DNA of 64,000 nt from Mactromeris polynyma. Taxonomy: Eukaryota > Mollusca > Bivalvia > Venerida > Mactridae. The notes beneath the pieces were generated by a model. The model saw only the letters and a program-made list of their open reading frames with translations. It searched no databases and was not told where the DNA came from. Location of the stretch: NCBI GenBank assembly GCA_032209605.1, contig JASFXZ010000037.1:2728001-2792000 (forward strand), written 5' to 3'. Each line of letters starts with the position of its first letter. Positions within the stretch are counted from its first letter, which is position 1. The position numbers and the translations under genes are program-made. This document shows positions 55,501-58,354 of the stretch, one piece after another.

Positions 55501-57795
55501 GATTAAATGGGTCAGACACATTGTTATCGGCTAAATGGACCAGACACACTGTTATCGGTTAAATGGACCAGACACAGTGTTATCGGTAAAAAGGGTCAGA
55601 CACAGTGTTATCGGCTAAATGGGCCAGACACAGTGTTATCGGTTAAATGGGTCAGACACAGTGTTATCGGCTAAATGGGCCAGACACAGTGTTATCGGCT
55701 AAATGGGCCAGACACAGTGTTATCGGCTAAATGGGCCAGGCACAGTGTTATCGGCTAAATGGGCCAGACACAGTGTTATCGGCTAAATGGGCCAGACACA
55801 CTGTTATCGGTAAAATGGGCCAGACACAGTGTTATCGGCTAAATGGACCAGACACACTGTTATCGTCTTAATGGGCCAGACACAGTGTTATCGGCTAAAT
55901 GGGCCAGACACAGTGTTATCGGCTAAATGGGCCAGACACAGTGTTATCGGCTAAATGGGTCAGACACAGTGTTATCGGCTAAATGGGCCAGACACAGTGT
56001 TATCGGCTAAATGGGCCAGACACAGTGTTATCGGCTAAATGGGCCAGACACAGTGTTATCGGCTAAATGGGCCAGACACAGTGTTATCGGCTAAATGGGT
56101 CAGACACAGTGTTATCGGCTAAATGGGCCAGACACACTGTTATCGGTTAAATGGGTCAGATACACTGTTATCGGCTAAATGGGTCAGATACACTGTTATC
56201 GGATAAATGGGTCAGATACACTGTTATCGGATAAATGGGCCAGACACACTGTTATCGGTTAAATGGGTCAGATACACTGTTATCGGATAAATGGGTCAGA
56301 TACACTGTTATCGGATAAATGGGCCAGACACACTGTTATCGGTTAAATGGGTCAGATACACTGTTATCGGCTAAATGGGTCAGATACACTGTTATCGGCT
56401 AAATGGGTCAGATACACTGTTATCGGATAAATGGGTCAGATACACTGTTATCGGCTAAATGGGCCAGACACATAGTTATCGACTAAATGGGCCAGACACA
56501 TAGTTATCGGGCCAGACAATTTTTTGAATTTCTTTATCAGACTGATGTAGACCTAACTGCCTGAGGACGTTCAAGATCCATATTGATGTGACCTTATTAC
56601 ATAAAGTTTGGAACACGTAGATGTCGAGTTTTAGAGCGTCTGACTTCTGAATCGAAGATTGTGAGTTCGATTCCAGCCTCGGGCAAGGTTGAATAGCAGG
56701 TTGGTAGCCCAGTAAGCATTAATAGATTGGAATTAATCTAAGTTGTATTCTTGTTTCACAATCGATGTAAGTTAAATAAGTTTAAACGAATATTTCAAGT
56801 TATGGAAATACATAGTGGTCGAGGGGTATACCGCCTGACTCCTGATCCGAAGGTATTGACCCGTATTGAGTGGGCTTTTATCACGAACGTCACAATCCCT
56901 GAAGTTTGCTCGAGTACCGGTTGGTAGCCAGGAAGCCATGGTTAGTTTAAGTTCTATGAACTTGTTTTACAATCAATATACAATAAATAAGATTTTAAAC
57001 TTCAAATATATATATTCATCAATCTGTGCAGTGTCTGACTTACATGTACGTACCATTGTTGTAATATTCTGAGTAAGTTTTTGTCCATCCCACATCGTCA
57101 TGTGTGTTGGGTATTATATGTACATTCAACATTCCATCTTTTACAGGATTACAACTCTAGGGAATGATAAACATTAACTACAGTGAAATGATAGCACCGC
57201 CATTGGTTCTGGGGGTCAGTCTCAGATAATGCTTGGTCTGATTATCGAGTTAAACTATGCAAGAAACATAAAAAACTGACCCATAACAATACGATCTTAT
57301 AAAAAAAGTACTCAATATTTCAATGTGGTCTTTATGTTTGGTATTGCTGTACATGTCTATAGTACTTCTTCTGTAAGTGACGTCATTTCATGTTTCCAAA
57401 TGGTCACTTCGTTTTCATATTACCATATAAGGCAAATATTGCTTACCATCAGTACATGGTGACGTTTTCGGGAAATGACGAAGTTGGACATTGTACAGCG
57501 GCTCACATTTTGTTTTAATATTTTGGTAGAAATATGTATTACTATAAATGTAATCTTACGAGTGAAAGCGGGGCAAACCTATCTTCTTGTTTTTTTATGT
57601 GAACTATACACCAGTTTTGTAACGGTTTGCCTTCAAGTACATGAATGAAATTAATGATTTCAGTTCTAAAATCTAATTATACAATATACTTGCTTCGTAT
57701 CCACATTTGGATGCTGATCTTCTGTTTTCAGGAAATGGAACCACGGATGTAAATGTCATAACAATATTTAACACAATAAGTCCGTAAAAACGCAT
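22402..57795 (-). CDS. MAN2B1: Lysosomal alpha-mannosidase gene, 26 coding exons (whole span)
   Basis: This gene encodes a glycoside hydrolase family 38 enzyme that removes alpha-linked mannose from N-glycan fragments in the lysosome. The exons, 5' to 3' on the minus strand, are listed one by one below; their lengths sum to 3,081 nt (1,026 residues plus TGA) and every junction keeps codon phase. The human protein is 1,011 residues. Exon 1 supplies a signal peptide. Family landmarks in order are NTHDDVGW (residues 51-58), WQIDPFGHS (170-178), QHHDAVSGT (414-422), SGAYIFRP (exon 17), [10 protein letters not shown] (exon 18) and [11 protein letters not shown] (exon 26). From family knowledge, His53, Asp55, Asp173 and His416 correspond to the zinc ligands, Asp173 also being the nucleophile. 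The usually conserved first His of HTHDD is Asn51 here. About nine residues are missing between exons 2 and 3. Introns are rich in minisatellites and MITEs. The gene assignment is very secure; individual splice sites are predictions. Confidence 0.96.
23146..23245 (-). CDS. MAN2B1: MAN2B1 exon 25
   Basis: Encodes residues 955-987: [19 protein letters not shown] then RRFQWNSD. It aligns with [21 protein letters not shown] and SRLKW. Acceptor ATCCACAG, donor GATG|GTAATT, phase 0 in, phase 1 out. Confidence 0.93.
23334..23576. mobile_element. MITE family A, copy 4, in intron 24
   Basis: Both ends are present (atcgctgctacgtgatttac on the left, gaaatcgtacagcggcgcta on the right). It contains TGACGTCA twice. 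Confidence 0.85.
23794..23964 (-). CDS. MAN2B1: MAN2B1 exon 24
   Basis: Encodes residues 898-954: [20 protein letters not shown], then [17 protein letters not shown]. It aligns with [20 protein letters not shown] and VLLRLEHQFAVGED. Acceptor GTTTTCAG, donor AGA|GTAATG, phase 0 on both sides. Confidence 0.95.
24628..24716. repeat. 9-bp minisatellite (ataaaatac), about 10 copies, intron 23
   Basis: Near-perfect tandem repeat of nine bases. Being a multiple of 3, it leaves the frame open on both strands. Confidence 0.97.
24808..25175 (+). repeat. Dispersed repeat I, copy 1, intron 23, with a 105-codon ORF
   Basis: Closely similar to 53868-54160 (shared: acagttaaaacatcaat, caatcaggctattttacaag, tggatgaagccaattca). 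An ORF at 24855-25172 spans it; the other copy keeps part of the frame (LLDEANS) but has stops. I do not recognise the protein; it may be a fragment of a mobile-element gene. Confidence 0.75.
25188..27107. repeat. Compound minisatellite enclosed by terminal inverted repeats, intron 23
   Basis: Two unit types alternate: about 25 bp (caacaacagacgataagtgt + atctc) and about 39 bp (caacactctgtctcaacatc + agacgatacgtgtatctc). The whole tract is bounded by tctagagcaac (25188) and its exact reverse complement gttgctctaga (27097). Many overlapping ORFs on both strands are by-products. Confidence 0.93.
27655..27800 (-). CDS. MAN2B1: MAN2B1 exon 23
   Basis: Encodes residues 849-897: [32 protein letters not shown] and EWSDIYSTQ. 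It aligns with RHLVLLDTAQAAAAGHRLL and AEQEVLAPQVVLAPG. Acceptor TATACAG, donor CAG|GTGGGA, phase 1 in, phase 0 out. Confidence 0.93.
27863..27915. repeat. (AAC)n microsatellite, intron 22
   Basis: Imperfect run of aac triplets with a few changes. Confidence 0.9.
28005..28150. mobile_element. Dispersed element K, copy 2, intron 22
   Basis: Aligns along its length with 12690-12855 (gttgagagtttgtttccc, gaagaggttgttcaagagag). Confidence 0.55.
28421..28511 (-). CDS. MAN2B1: MAN2B1 exon 22
   Basis: Encodes residues 819-848: [19 protein letters not shown], then GRGIVARG. It aligns with [28 protein letters not shown]. Acceptor TTTCTTGCAG, donor AGGG|GTAAAT, phase 0 in, phase 1 out. Confidence 0.95.
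28814..28900 (-). CDS. MAN2B1: MAN2B1 exon 21
   Basis: Encodes residues 790-818: [20 protein letters not shown] then GELEIM. It aligns with [24 protein letters not shown]. Acceptor GATATAG, donor ATG|GTAACA, phase 0 on both sides. Confidence 0.95.
29547..29634 (-). CDS. MAN2B1: MAN2B1 exon 20
   Basis: Encodes residues 760-789: [20 protein letters not shown] then PITSRTFVR. It aligns with [28 protein letters not shown], including the conserved N-glycosylation site NQT. Acceptor TTCACAG, donor CGG|GTAAGA, phase 2 in, phase 0 out. Confidence 0.95.
29972..30076 (-). CDS. MAN2B1: MAN2B1 exon 19
   Basis: Encodes residues 725-759: [13 protein letters not shown] then [15 protein letters not shown]. 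It aligns with GKEVISRFDT and GRFYTDSNGREILERR. Two acceptors three bases apart (AAG|GAG|AGG) are possible and would differ by one residue. Donor CG|GTAAGT, phase 2 on both sides. Confidence 0.93.
30501..30950 (-). repeat. 40-bp minisatellite containing a splice donor, 11 copies, intron 18
   Basis: On the gene strand the unit is gtattataccttacatccaa, then ctcgtccctataccatctgg. Its last 14 bases equal the last 14 bases of exon 18, so each copy recreates the exon end plus a GT donor. Donor positions recur every 40 bp from 30935 down to 30535. No stop codon occurs in the reading frame of exon 18 across the array. Confidence 0.95.
30936..31054 (-). CDS. MAN2B1: MAN2B1 exon 18, its donor inside a minisatellite
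   Basis: Encodes residues 686-724: [20 protein letters not shown] then [13 protein letters not shown]. It aligns with [20 protein letters not shown] and LELEWSVGPIPVG. Acceptor GTTTCAG. The predicted donor, CTGG|GTATTA, is also the first unit of the adjoining 40-bp array, so ten further identical or near-identical donors follow. Phase 0 in, phase 2 out. Confidence 0.93.
31249..31494. mobile_element. MITE family A, copy 5 (complete), intron 17
   Basis: Ends tatgaacgccgctttacgat and ttccatagcagcgcacatatg are inverted repeats. TGACGTCA occurs three times. This is the best preserved full-length copy with 5785-5995. Confidence 0.88.
33052..33279 (-). CDS. MAN2B1: MAN2B1 exon 17
   Basis: Encodes residues 610-685: [39 protein letters not shown] and PVSIVSYK. 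It aligns with DTGLLMEIMNMNQQ, RQTFFWYNAS and [12 protein letters not shown]. Acceptor GTATTACAG, donor AAG|GTAACG, phase 0 on both sides. Confidence 0.97.
33296..34118. repeat. 30-bp minisatellite, about 27 copies, intron 16
   Basis: Unit ctatataaagctagatatac + attacattgt. The main variant is atta/ctta. Its reverse complement contains no stop in one frame, giving the 213-codon [12 protein letters not shown] ORF, which is a by-product. Confidence 0.96.
34167..34334. mobile_element. MITE family B, copy 2, intron 16
   Basis: Ends tacagtcggacctcgttcat and aacgaggtccgactgtata are inverted repeats; the inside is diverged from the copy at 22207. Confidence 0.85.
34440..34600. mobile_element. Dispersed element K, copy 3, intron 16
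   Basis: Contains gactggttgttgctcgttat and gggaggttgttgctcaagag, matching the 12.7 and 28.0 kb copies. Confidence 0.5.
34653..34765 (-). CDS. MAN2B1: MAN2B1 exon 16
   Basis: Encodes residues 572-609. It is an acidic linker ([17 protein letters not shown]) ending in SIEMIENQ, which aligns with LTIENEHI. Acceptor AATATTATAG, donor CAG|GTCACA, phase 1 in, phase 0 out. Conservation is low except at the end, but phase and position fit on both sides. Confidence 0.82.
34921..35075 (-). pseudogene. Duplicated fragment of MAN2B1 exon 14 with its intron start, in intron 15
   Basis: Similar to 39941-40092 over about 150 bp. On the gene strand it keeps [15 protein letters not shown] and the GTTTG donor of exon 14, but the 5' half of the exon and the acceptor are missing and the upstream frame has stops. 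It therefore cannot act as a normal exon. Confidence 0.85.
35393..35537 (-). CDS. MAN2B1: MAN2B1 exon 15
   Basis: Encodes residues 524-571. The key match is [18 protein letters not shown], aligning with LLFSASLPALGFSTYSV. Acceptor AATGTTTCAG, donor AAAG|GTCTTC (a weak donor, chosen because it alone matches the phase of exon 16). Phase 0 in, phase 1 out. About 4.5 kb of intron, mostly satellite, separates it from exon 14. Confidence 0.9.
35612..35736 (+). mobile_element. tRNA-derived SINE, copy 1, intron 14
   Basis: Has a B-box-like gcgagttcgagccc and ends ttcttgtttcacaatcgttg then tacataaataagttt. The same 3' domain occurs at 56747-56790. Its tail directly adjoins the 34-bp satellite. Confidence 0.65.
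35738..39888. repeat. 34-bp satellite, about 122 copies, intron 14
   Basis: Unit ctcaactaagtactacatac + gtaatataacatga. The array is almost uniform in length; nearly all variation is at two sites, ca(a/g)cta and tac(t/a)ac. Copies with tacaac cluster in the first half (about 36,080-37,850). Rare third variant: catcactc. Confidence 0.98.
40047..40163 (-). CDS. MAN2B1: MAN2B1 exon 14
   Basis: Encodes residues 485-523: [20 protein letters not shown], then [14 protein letters not shown]. It aligns with [20 protein letters not shown] and VFVVKDPNGRTVPS. NSS is a possible N-glycosylation site. Acceptor AGTTACAG, donor CAG|GTTTGA, phase 0 on both sides. The 3' part of this exon is duplicated at 35.0 kb. 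Confidence 0.94.
40586..40708 (-). CDS. MAN2B1: MAN2B1 exon 13
   Basis: Encodes residues 444-484: [11 protein letters not shown], then [19 protein letters not shown]. It aligns with CEVLLSNALARL and FCQQLNISICPLSQTA; the two cysteines are kept. Acceptor TTTACAG, donor AAT|GTAAGT, phase 0 on both sides. Confidence 0.93.
41019..42125. repeat. 24-bp minisatellite, about 46 copies, intron 12
   Basis: Unit acggacatggtcaaaggttt + cccc, with a second main form starting agtgac. The 24-bp period leaves four frames open for 370-414 codons; these are not genes. It starts about 30 nt past the exon 12 donor. Confidence 0.97.
42158..42227 (-). CDS. MAN2B1: MAN2B1 exon 12
   Basis: Encodes residues 420-443: [16 protein letters not shown], aligning with SGTSRQHVANDYARQL. 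Acceptor TTCATTACAG, donor AAG|GTATGA, phase 2 in, phase 0 out. The 24-bp intronic array starts only about 30 nt past this donor. Confidence 0.94.
42952..42991 (-). CDS. MAN2B1: MAN2B1 exon 11 (40 nt): HHDAVSG motif
   Basis: This very small exon encodes residues 407-419: [12 protein letters not shown], aligning with NEAMAVLQHHDAV. His416 corresponds to the fourth zinc ligand (human His446). Acceptor TTTCACAG, donor TC|GTACGT, phase 1 in, phase 2 out. Confidence 0.95.
43070..43299. mobile_element. MITE D, intron 10
   Basis: Terminal inverted repeats gggtgccgtttcattaac (43070-43087) and its reverse complement at 43282-43299 match at 17 of 18 positions. Inner parts are also partly palindromic. 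Confidence 0.88.
43357..43379. repeat. Poly-G tract, intron 10
   Basis: A run of G broken by one C. It is a likely site of sequencing or assembly error. Confidence 0.9.
43621..43775. mobile_element. MITE family C, copy 2, intron 10
   Basis: Begins acagtaaagaccacatcaat and ends ataattgaggttatatggta; internal blocks match 14906-15130. Confidence 0.75.
43807..43870 (-). CDS. MAN2B1: MAN2B1 exon 10
   Basis: Encodes residues 386-406: [20 protein letters not shown]. It aligns with the VCNQLEALVGLAAN helix of the human enzyme. Acceptor CATATTTCAG, donor TTAA|GTAAGA, phase 0 in, phase 1 out. Confidence 0.9.
44165..44453 (-). mobile_element. tRNA-Thr-related SINE, intron 9
   Basis: On the minus strand it starts with a tRNA-like head: ctccagtggtaaagcgctgg, an anticodon loop cttgtaa (TGT, Thr) closed by ctgga/tccag, and B-box ggttcgattcc. 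The acceptor stem does not pair. The body follows (tgatgctttacatcgagcac, gggtgcttctggaactgggg) and it ends near aataaacgctaatac. This is typical SINE structure. The apparent ORF on the plus strand (44194-44496) is not a gene. Confidence 0.75.
44506..44715 (-). CDS. MAN2B1: MAN2B1 exon 9
   Basis: Encodes residues 316-385, the largest exon but one. It has [13 protein letters not shown], a likely N-glycosylation site in SNTTW, then [20 protein letters not shown] and SRPHLKR. These align with LYSTPACYL, NLTW, DDFFPYADG and FWTGYFSSRPALKR. Acceptor TATTTCAG, donor CAG|GTACGG, phase 0 on both sides. Confidence 0.96.
45668..46508. repeat. TCN/ATN trinucleotide tract (tcatcg, tcatta), intron 8
   Basis: About 840 bp of mixed tca/tcg/tta triplets. 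It produces a Met/Thr/Ile-rich ORF of 362 codons on the minus strand that is a by-product. Confidence 0.95.
46777..46893 (-). CDS. MAN2B1: MAN2B1 exon 8
   Basis: Encodes residues 277-315: [20 protein letters not shown] then [16 protein letters not shown]. It aligns with [31 protein letters not shown]; the TNH, DFQY and W-NLD positions are kept. Acceptor TTTGTCAG, donor AGG|GTAATC, phase 0 on both sides. Confidence 0.95.
47225..47842. repeat. 55-bp minisatellite, about 11 copies, intron 7
   Basis: Unit includes cttgtcaatattgtcccaag, tgcacccatgtattatgcaa and gcattgtagtacata. Few variants (gtgcac/gtgtac/gagtac). Confidence 0.96.
47865..48130 (+). repeat. Dispersed repeat H, copy 1, intron 7
   Basis: Matches 62500-62715 in reverse orientation (cctacattttagacc, gcgctgtttaaatatgca, ggttcatattt). 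Confidence 0.75.
48219..48276 (-). CDS. MAN2B1: MAN2B1 exon 7
   Basis: Encodes residues 257-276: [19 protein letters not shown]. It fits the position of the less conserved NAKELVDYFLNVATAQ helix. A second AG inside the exon would shift the frame into a stop, which supports this acceptor (GTTTGTAG). Donor GAG|GTACAT, phase 2 in, phase 0 out. Confidence 0.85.
48484..48536 (+). other. G-quadruplex-forming tract, intron 6
   Basis: Plus strand carries at least six runs of four or more G's separated by one to three bases (ggggtggggtggggtggggt). On the transcript strand it is a C-run. Confidence 0.85.
48717..48819 (-). CDS. MAN2B1: MAN2B1 exon 6
   Basis: Encodes residues 223-256: [20 protein letters not shown] and then [10 protein letters not shown], aligning with [20 protein letters not shown]. 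The Phe-Cys-Trp-Asp motif is kept. Acceptor CATTCCAG, donor CACAG|GTAACA, phase 1 in, phase 2 out. Confidence 0.94.
48944..49013 (+). pseudogene. tRNA-like sequence, intron 5
   Basis: Good anticodon stem (acgga/tccgt, loop ccggcaa) and T-arm-like cccgggttagaatcccgg, with an A-box-like tgtagtagttagcat. The acceptor stem pairs poorly, T33 is C and the B-box has an A for C, so a tRNA-derived remnant is more likely than a working tRNA. Confidence 0.5.
49210..49390. mobile_element. MITE family B, copy 3 (diverged), intron 5
   Basis: Left part cagtcgtacctagctcattc and right part gtagtcgaataaatcaggct resemble the 22.2 and 34.2 kb copies. Confidence 0.65.
49977..50082 (-). CDS. MAN2B1: MAN2B1 exon 5
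   Basis: Encodes residues 188-222: [20 protein letters not shown] followed by [11 protein letters not shown], aligning with GFDGFFFGRLDYQDKW and MEQVWRAS in the human enzyme. Acceptor GATATTTCAG, donor TTGG|GTATGC, phase 0 in, phase 1 out. Confidence 0.95.
51037..51230 (-). CDS. MAN2B1: MAN2B1 exon 4: nucleophile motif
   Basis: Encodes residues 123-187. It contains [18 protein letters not shown] and then [20 protein letters not shown]. Asp173 in QIDPFGHS is the equivalent of the human nucleophile and zinc ligand Asp196; the preceding His of the human HIDPFGHS is Gln here. Acceptor TATTTTCAG, donor CAG|GTAATA, phase 1 in, phase 0 out. Confidence 0.96.
51800..51862 (+). mobile_element. Probable LINE 3' tail, intron 3
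   Basis: The end aataaatcttgaaatcttga with a short repeat resembles tails of CR1/RTE-like LINEs. No coding part is seen next to it. Weak call. Confidence 0.3.
53868..54160 (+). repeat. Dispersed repeat I, copy 2, intron 3
   Basis: Partner of 24808-25175. It ends about 65 nt from the exon 3 donor. Confidence 0.75.
54226..54387 (-). CDS. MAN2B1: MAN2B1 exon 3
   Basis: Encodes residues 69-122. Conserved pieces are [15 protein letters not shown] and VVRELVNEG, aligning with RRFIYVEIAFFSRWW and VVRDLVRQG in the human enzyme. Acceptor TTGATCAG, donor G|GTAAAC, phase 1 in and out. Confidence 0.93.
54617..54640 (-). CDS. Candidate 24-nt micro-exon of MAN2B1
   Basis: Joining exons 2 and 3 directly keeps frame but loses about nine residues that other lysosomal alpha-mannosidases have before VQYIL. 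This 24-nt segment has an AG before it, GTACTT after it, and phase 1 on both sides. It would add D-I-K-S-S-H-L-S, similar in position to the human IKNDIQHAG. The acceptor has almost no pyrimidine tract and the piece sits at the edge of the 28-bp array, so this is a candidate only. It is not included in the 1,026-residue count. Confidence 0.3.
54661..56515. repeat. 28-bp minisatellite, about 66 copies, intron 2
   Basis: Unit acacattgttatcggctaaa + tgggtcag. Variants form zones from left to right: acacattg, then acacagtg (from about 55,430), then atacactg (from about 56,150). Confidence 0.97.
56612..56790 (+). mobile_element. tRNA-derived SINE, copy 2, intron 2
   Basis: The head gtcgagttttagagcgtctg with B-box gtgagttcgattccag, and the tail cttgtttcacaatcgatgta then aataagttt, match the 35.6 kb copy. 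Confidence 0.7.
56814..56995 (+). mobile_element. tRNA-derived SINE, copy 3 (decayed), intron 2
   Basis: Starts tagtggtcgaggggtatacc and ends cttgttttacaatcaatata then caataaataag, a diverged version of the same 3' domain, lying directly after copy 2. Confidence 0.5.
57054..57156 (-). CDS. MAN2B1: MAN2B1 exon 2: first zinc-ligand motif
   Basis: Encodes residues 35-68 plus one base: [16 protein letters not shown] then [18 protein letters not shown]. It aligns with the human stretch containing HTHDDVGW. By family comparison His53 and Asp55 bind the catalytic zinc. Acceptor TTCCCTAG and donor GTACGT are both good. The exon ends in phase 1. Confidence 0.93.
57364..57508. mobile_element. MITE family A, copy 6 (internally deleted), intron 1
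   Basis: Left arm cttctgtaagtgacgtcatt, right end gttggacattgtacagcggc. A central part found in other copies is missing. Confidence 0.75.
57694..57795 (-). CDS. MAN2B1: MAN2B1 exon 1: start codon and signal peptide
   Basis: The ATG is at 57793-57795. The exon encodes residues 1-34. It begins [20 protein letters not shown], a basic residue followed by a hydrophobic stretch as in a secretory signal peptide, and ends in CGYE, matching the GYE before the first conserved cysteine of the human enzyme. The exon ends in phase 0. The donor reads GAA|GCAAGT, a GC donor, not a GT donor. A possible acceptor (TTTTGACAG) lies just upstream of the ATG, so a separate 5' UTR exon may exist. Confidence 0.85.
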
Positions 57796-58349
57796 ATTGG
57801 AATATCTGTCAAAACATTTGAAAAGAAGTAACCGATAATTAACGCGTCTCTATGATTTTTTCATCGCCTTTTTTTCGAATTTCATGTTTTGTTCACATTG
57901 TTTTAAATGGAAACCAAGACATGTTCATATTTGTAAATCCCTACATATGAAACAATGTTAGATGTATCATGCAAGCAGACTGTGGATTATAGCTAGCTGA
58001 TGGTGATAATACATGTTCTATACGTGAAGGGTCCTAACGCGACATCTTGTAGGAAATCAATGTGGATTTATTCAACAAATCTTTGTATATTGCCACACAA
58101 TTGTATTTCATCGCGATGTTTAACGTATTAACCCAATAGTCTCATGAGATATATCGCAATACCACAATATTGTATTTCTAAAACAAATGAAGTATAGCAT
58201 ATAATGATTTCATCACATATAGAGTGGGCTGATGGCATTTTGATTTTATAATTTACATGCATGTATTGCTCTAACAAAATATCGCATTGCGTGTTAGATA
58301 GTTTTGTTATGGACTGAAACAATAACACATTGTTTGTGAACTTACACCC
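57796..58349 (-). other. Region just upstream of the MAN2B1 start codon
   Basis: This should hold the 5' UTR and core promoter. It is A/T-rich, and I cannot identify a clear TATA box or initiator. Confidence 0.4.
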
Positions 58350-58354
58350 GATTT

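Noticed and set aside
56516..56564. A second micro-exon candidate for the exon 2-3 gap, reading [11 protein letters not shown] on the minus strand
   Set aside because: The peptide resembles the missing segment and an AG precedes it, but no phase-compatible GT donor follows (the base pair after ATTG is TC).
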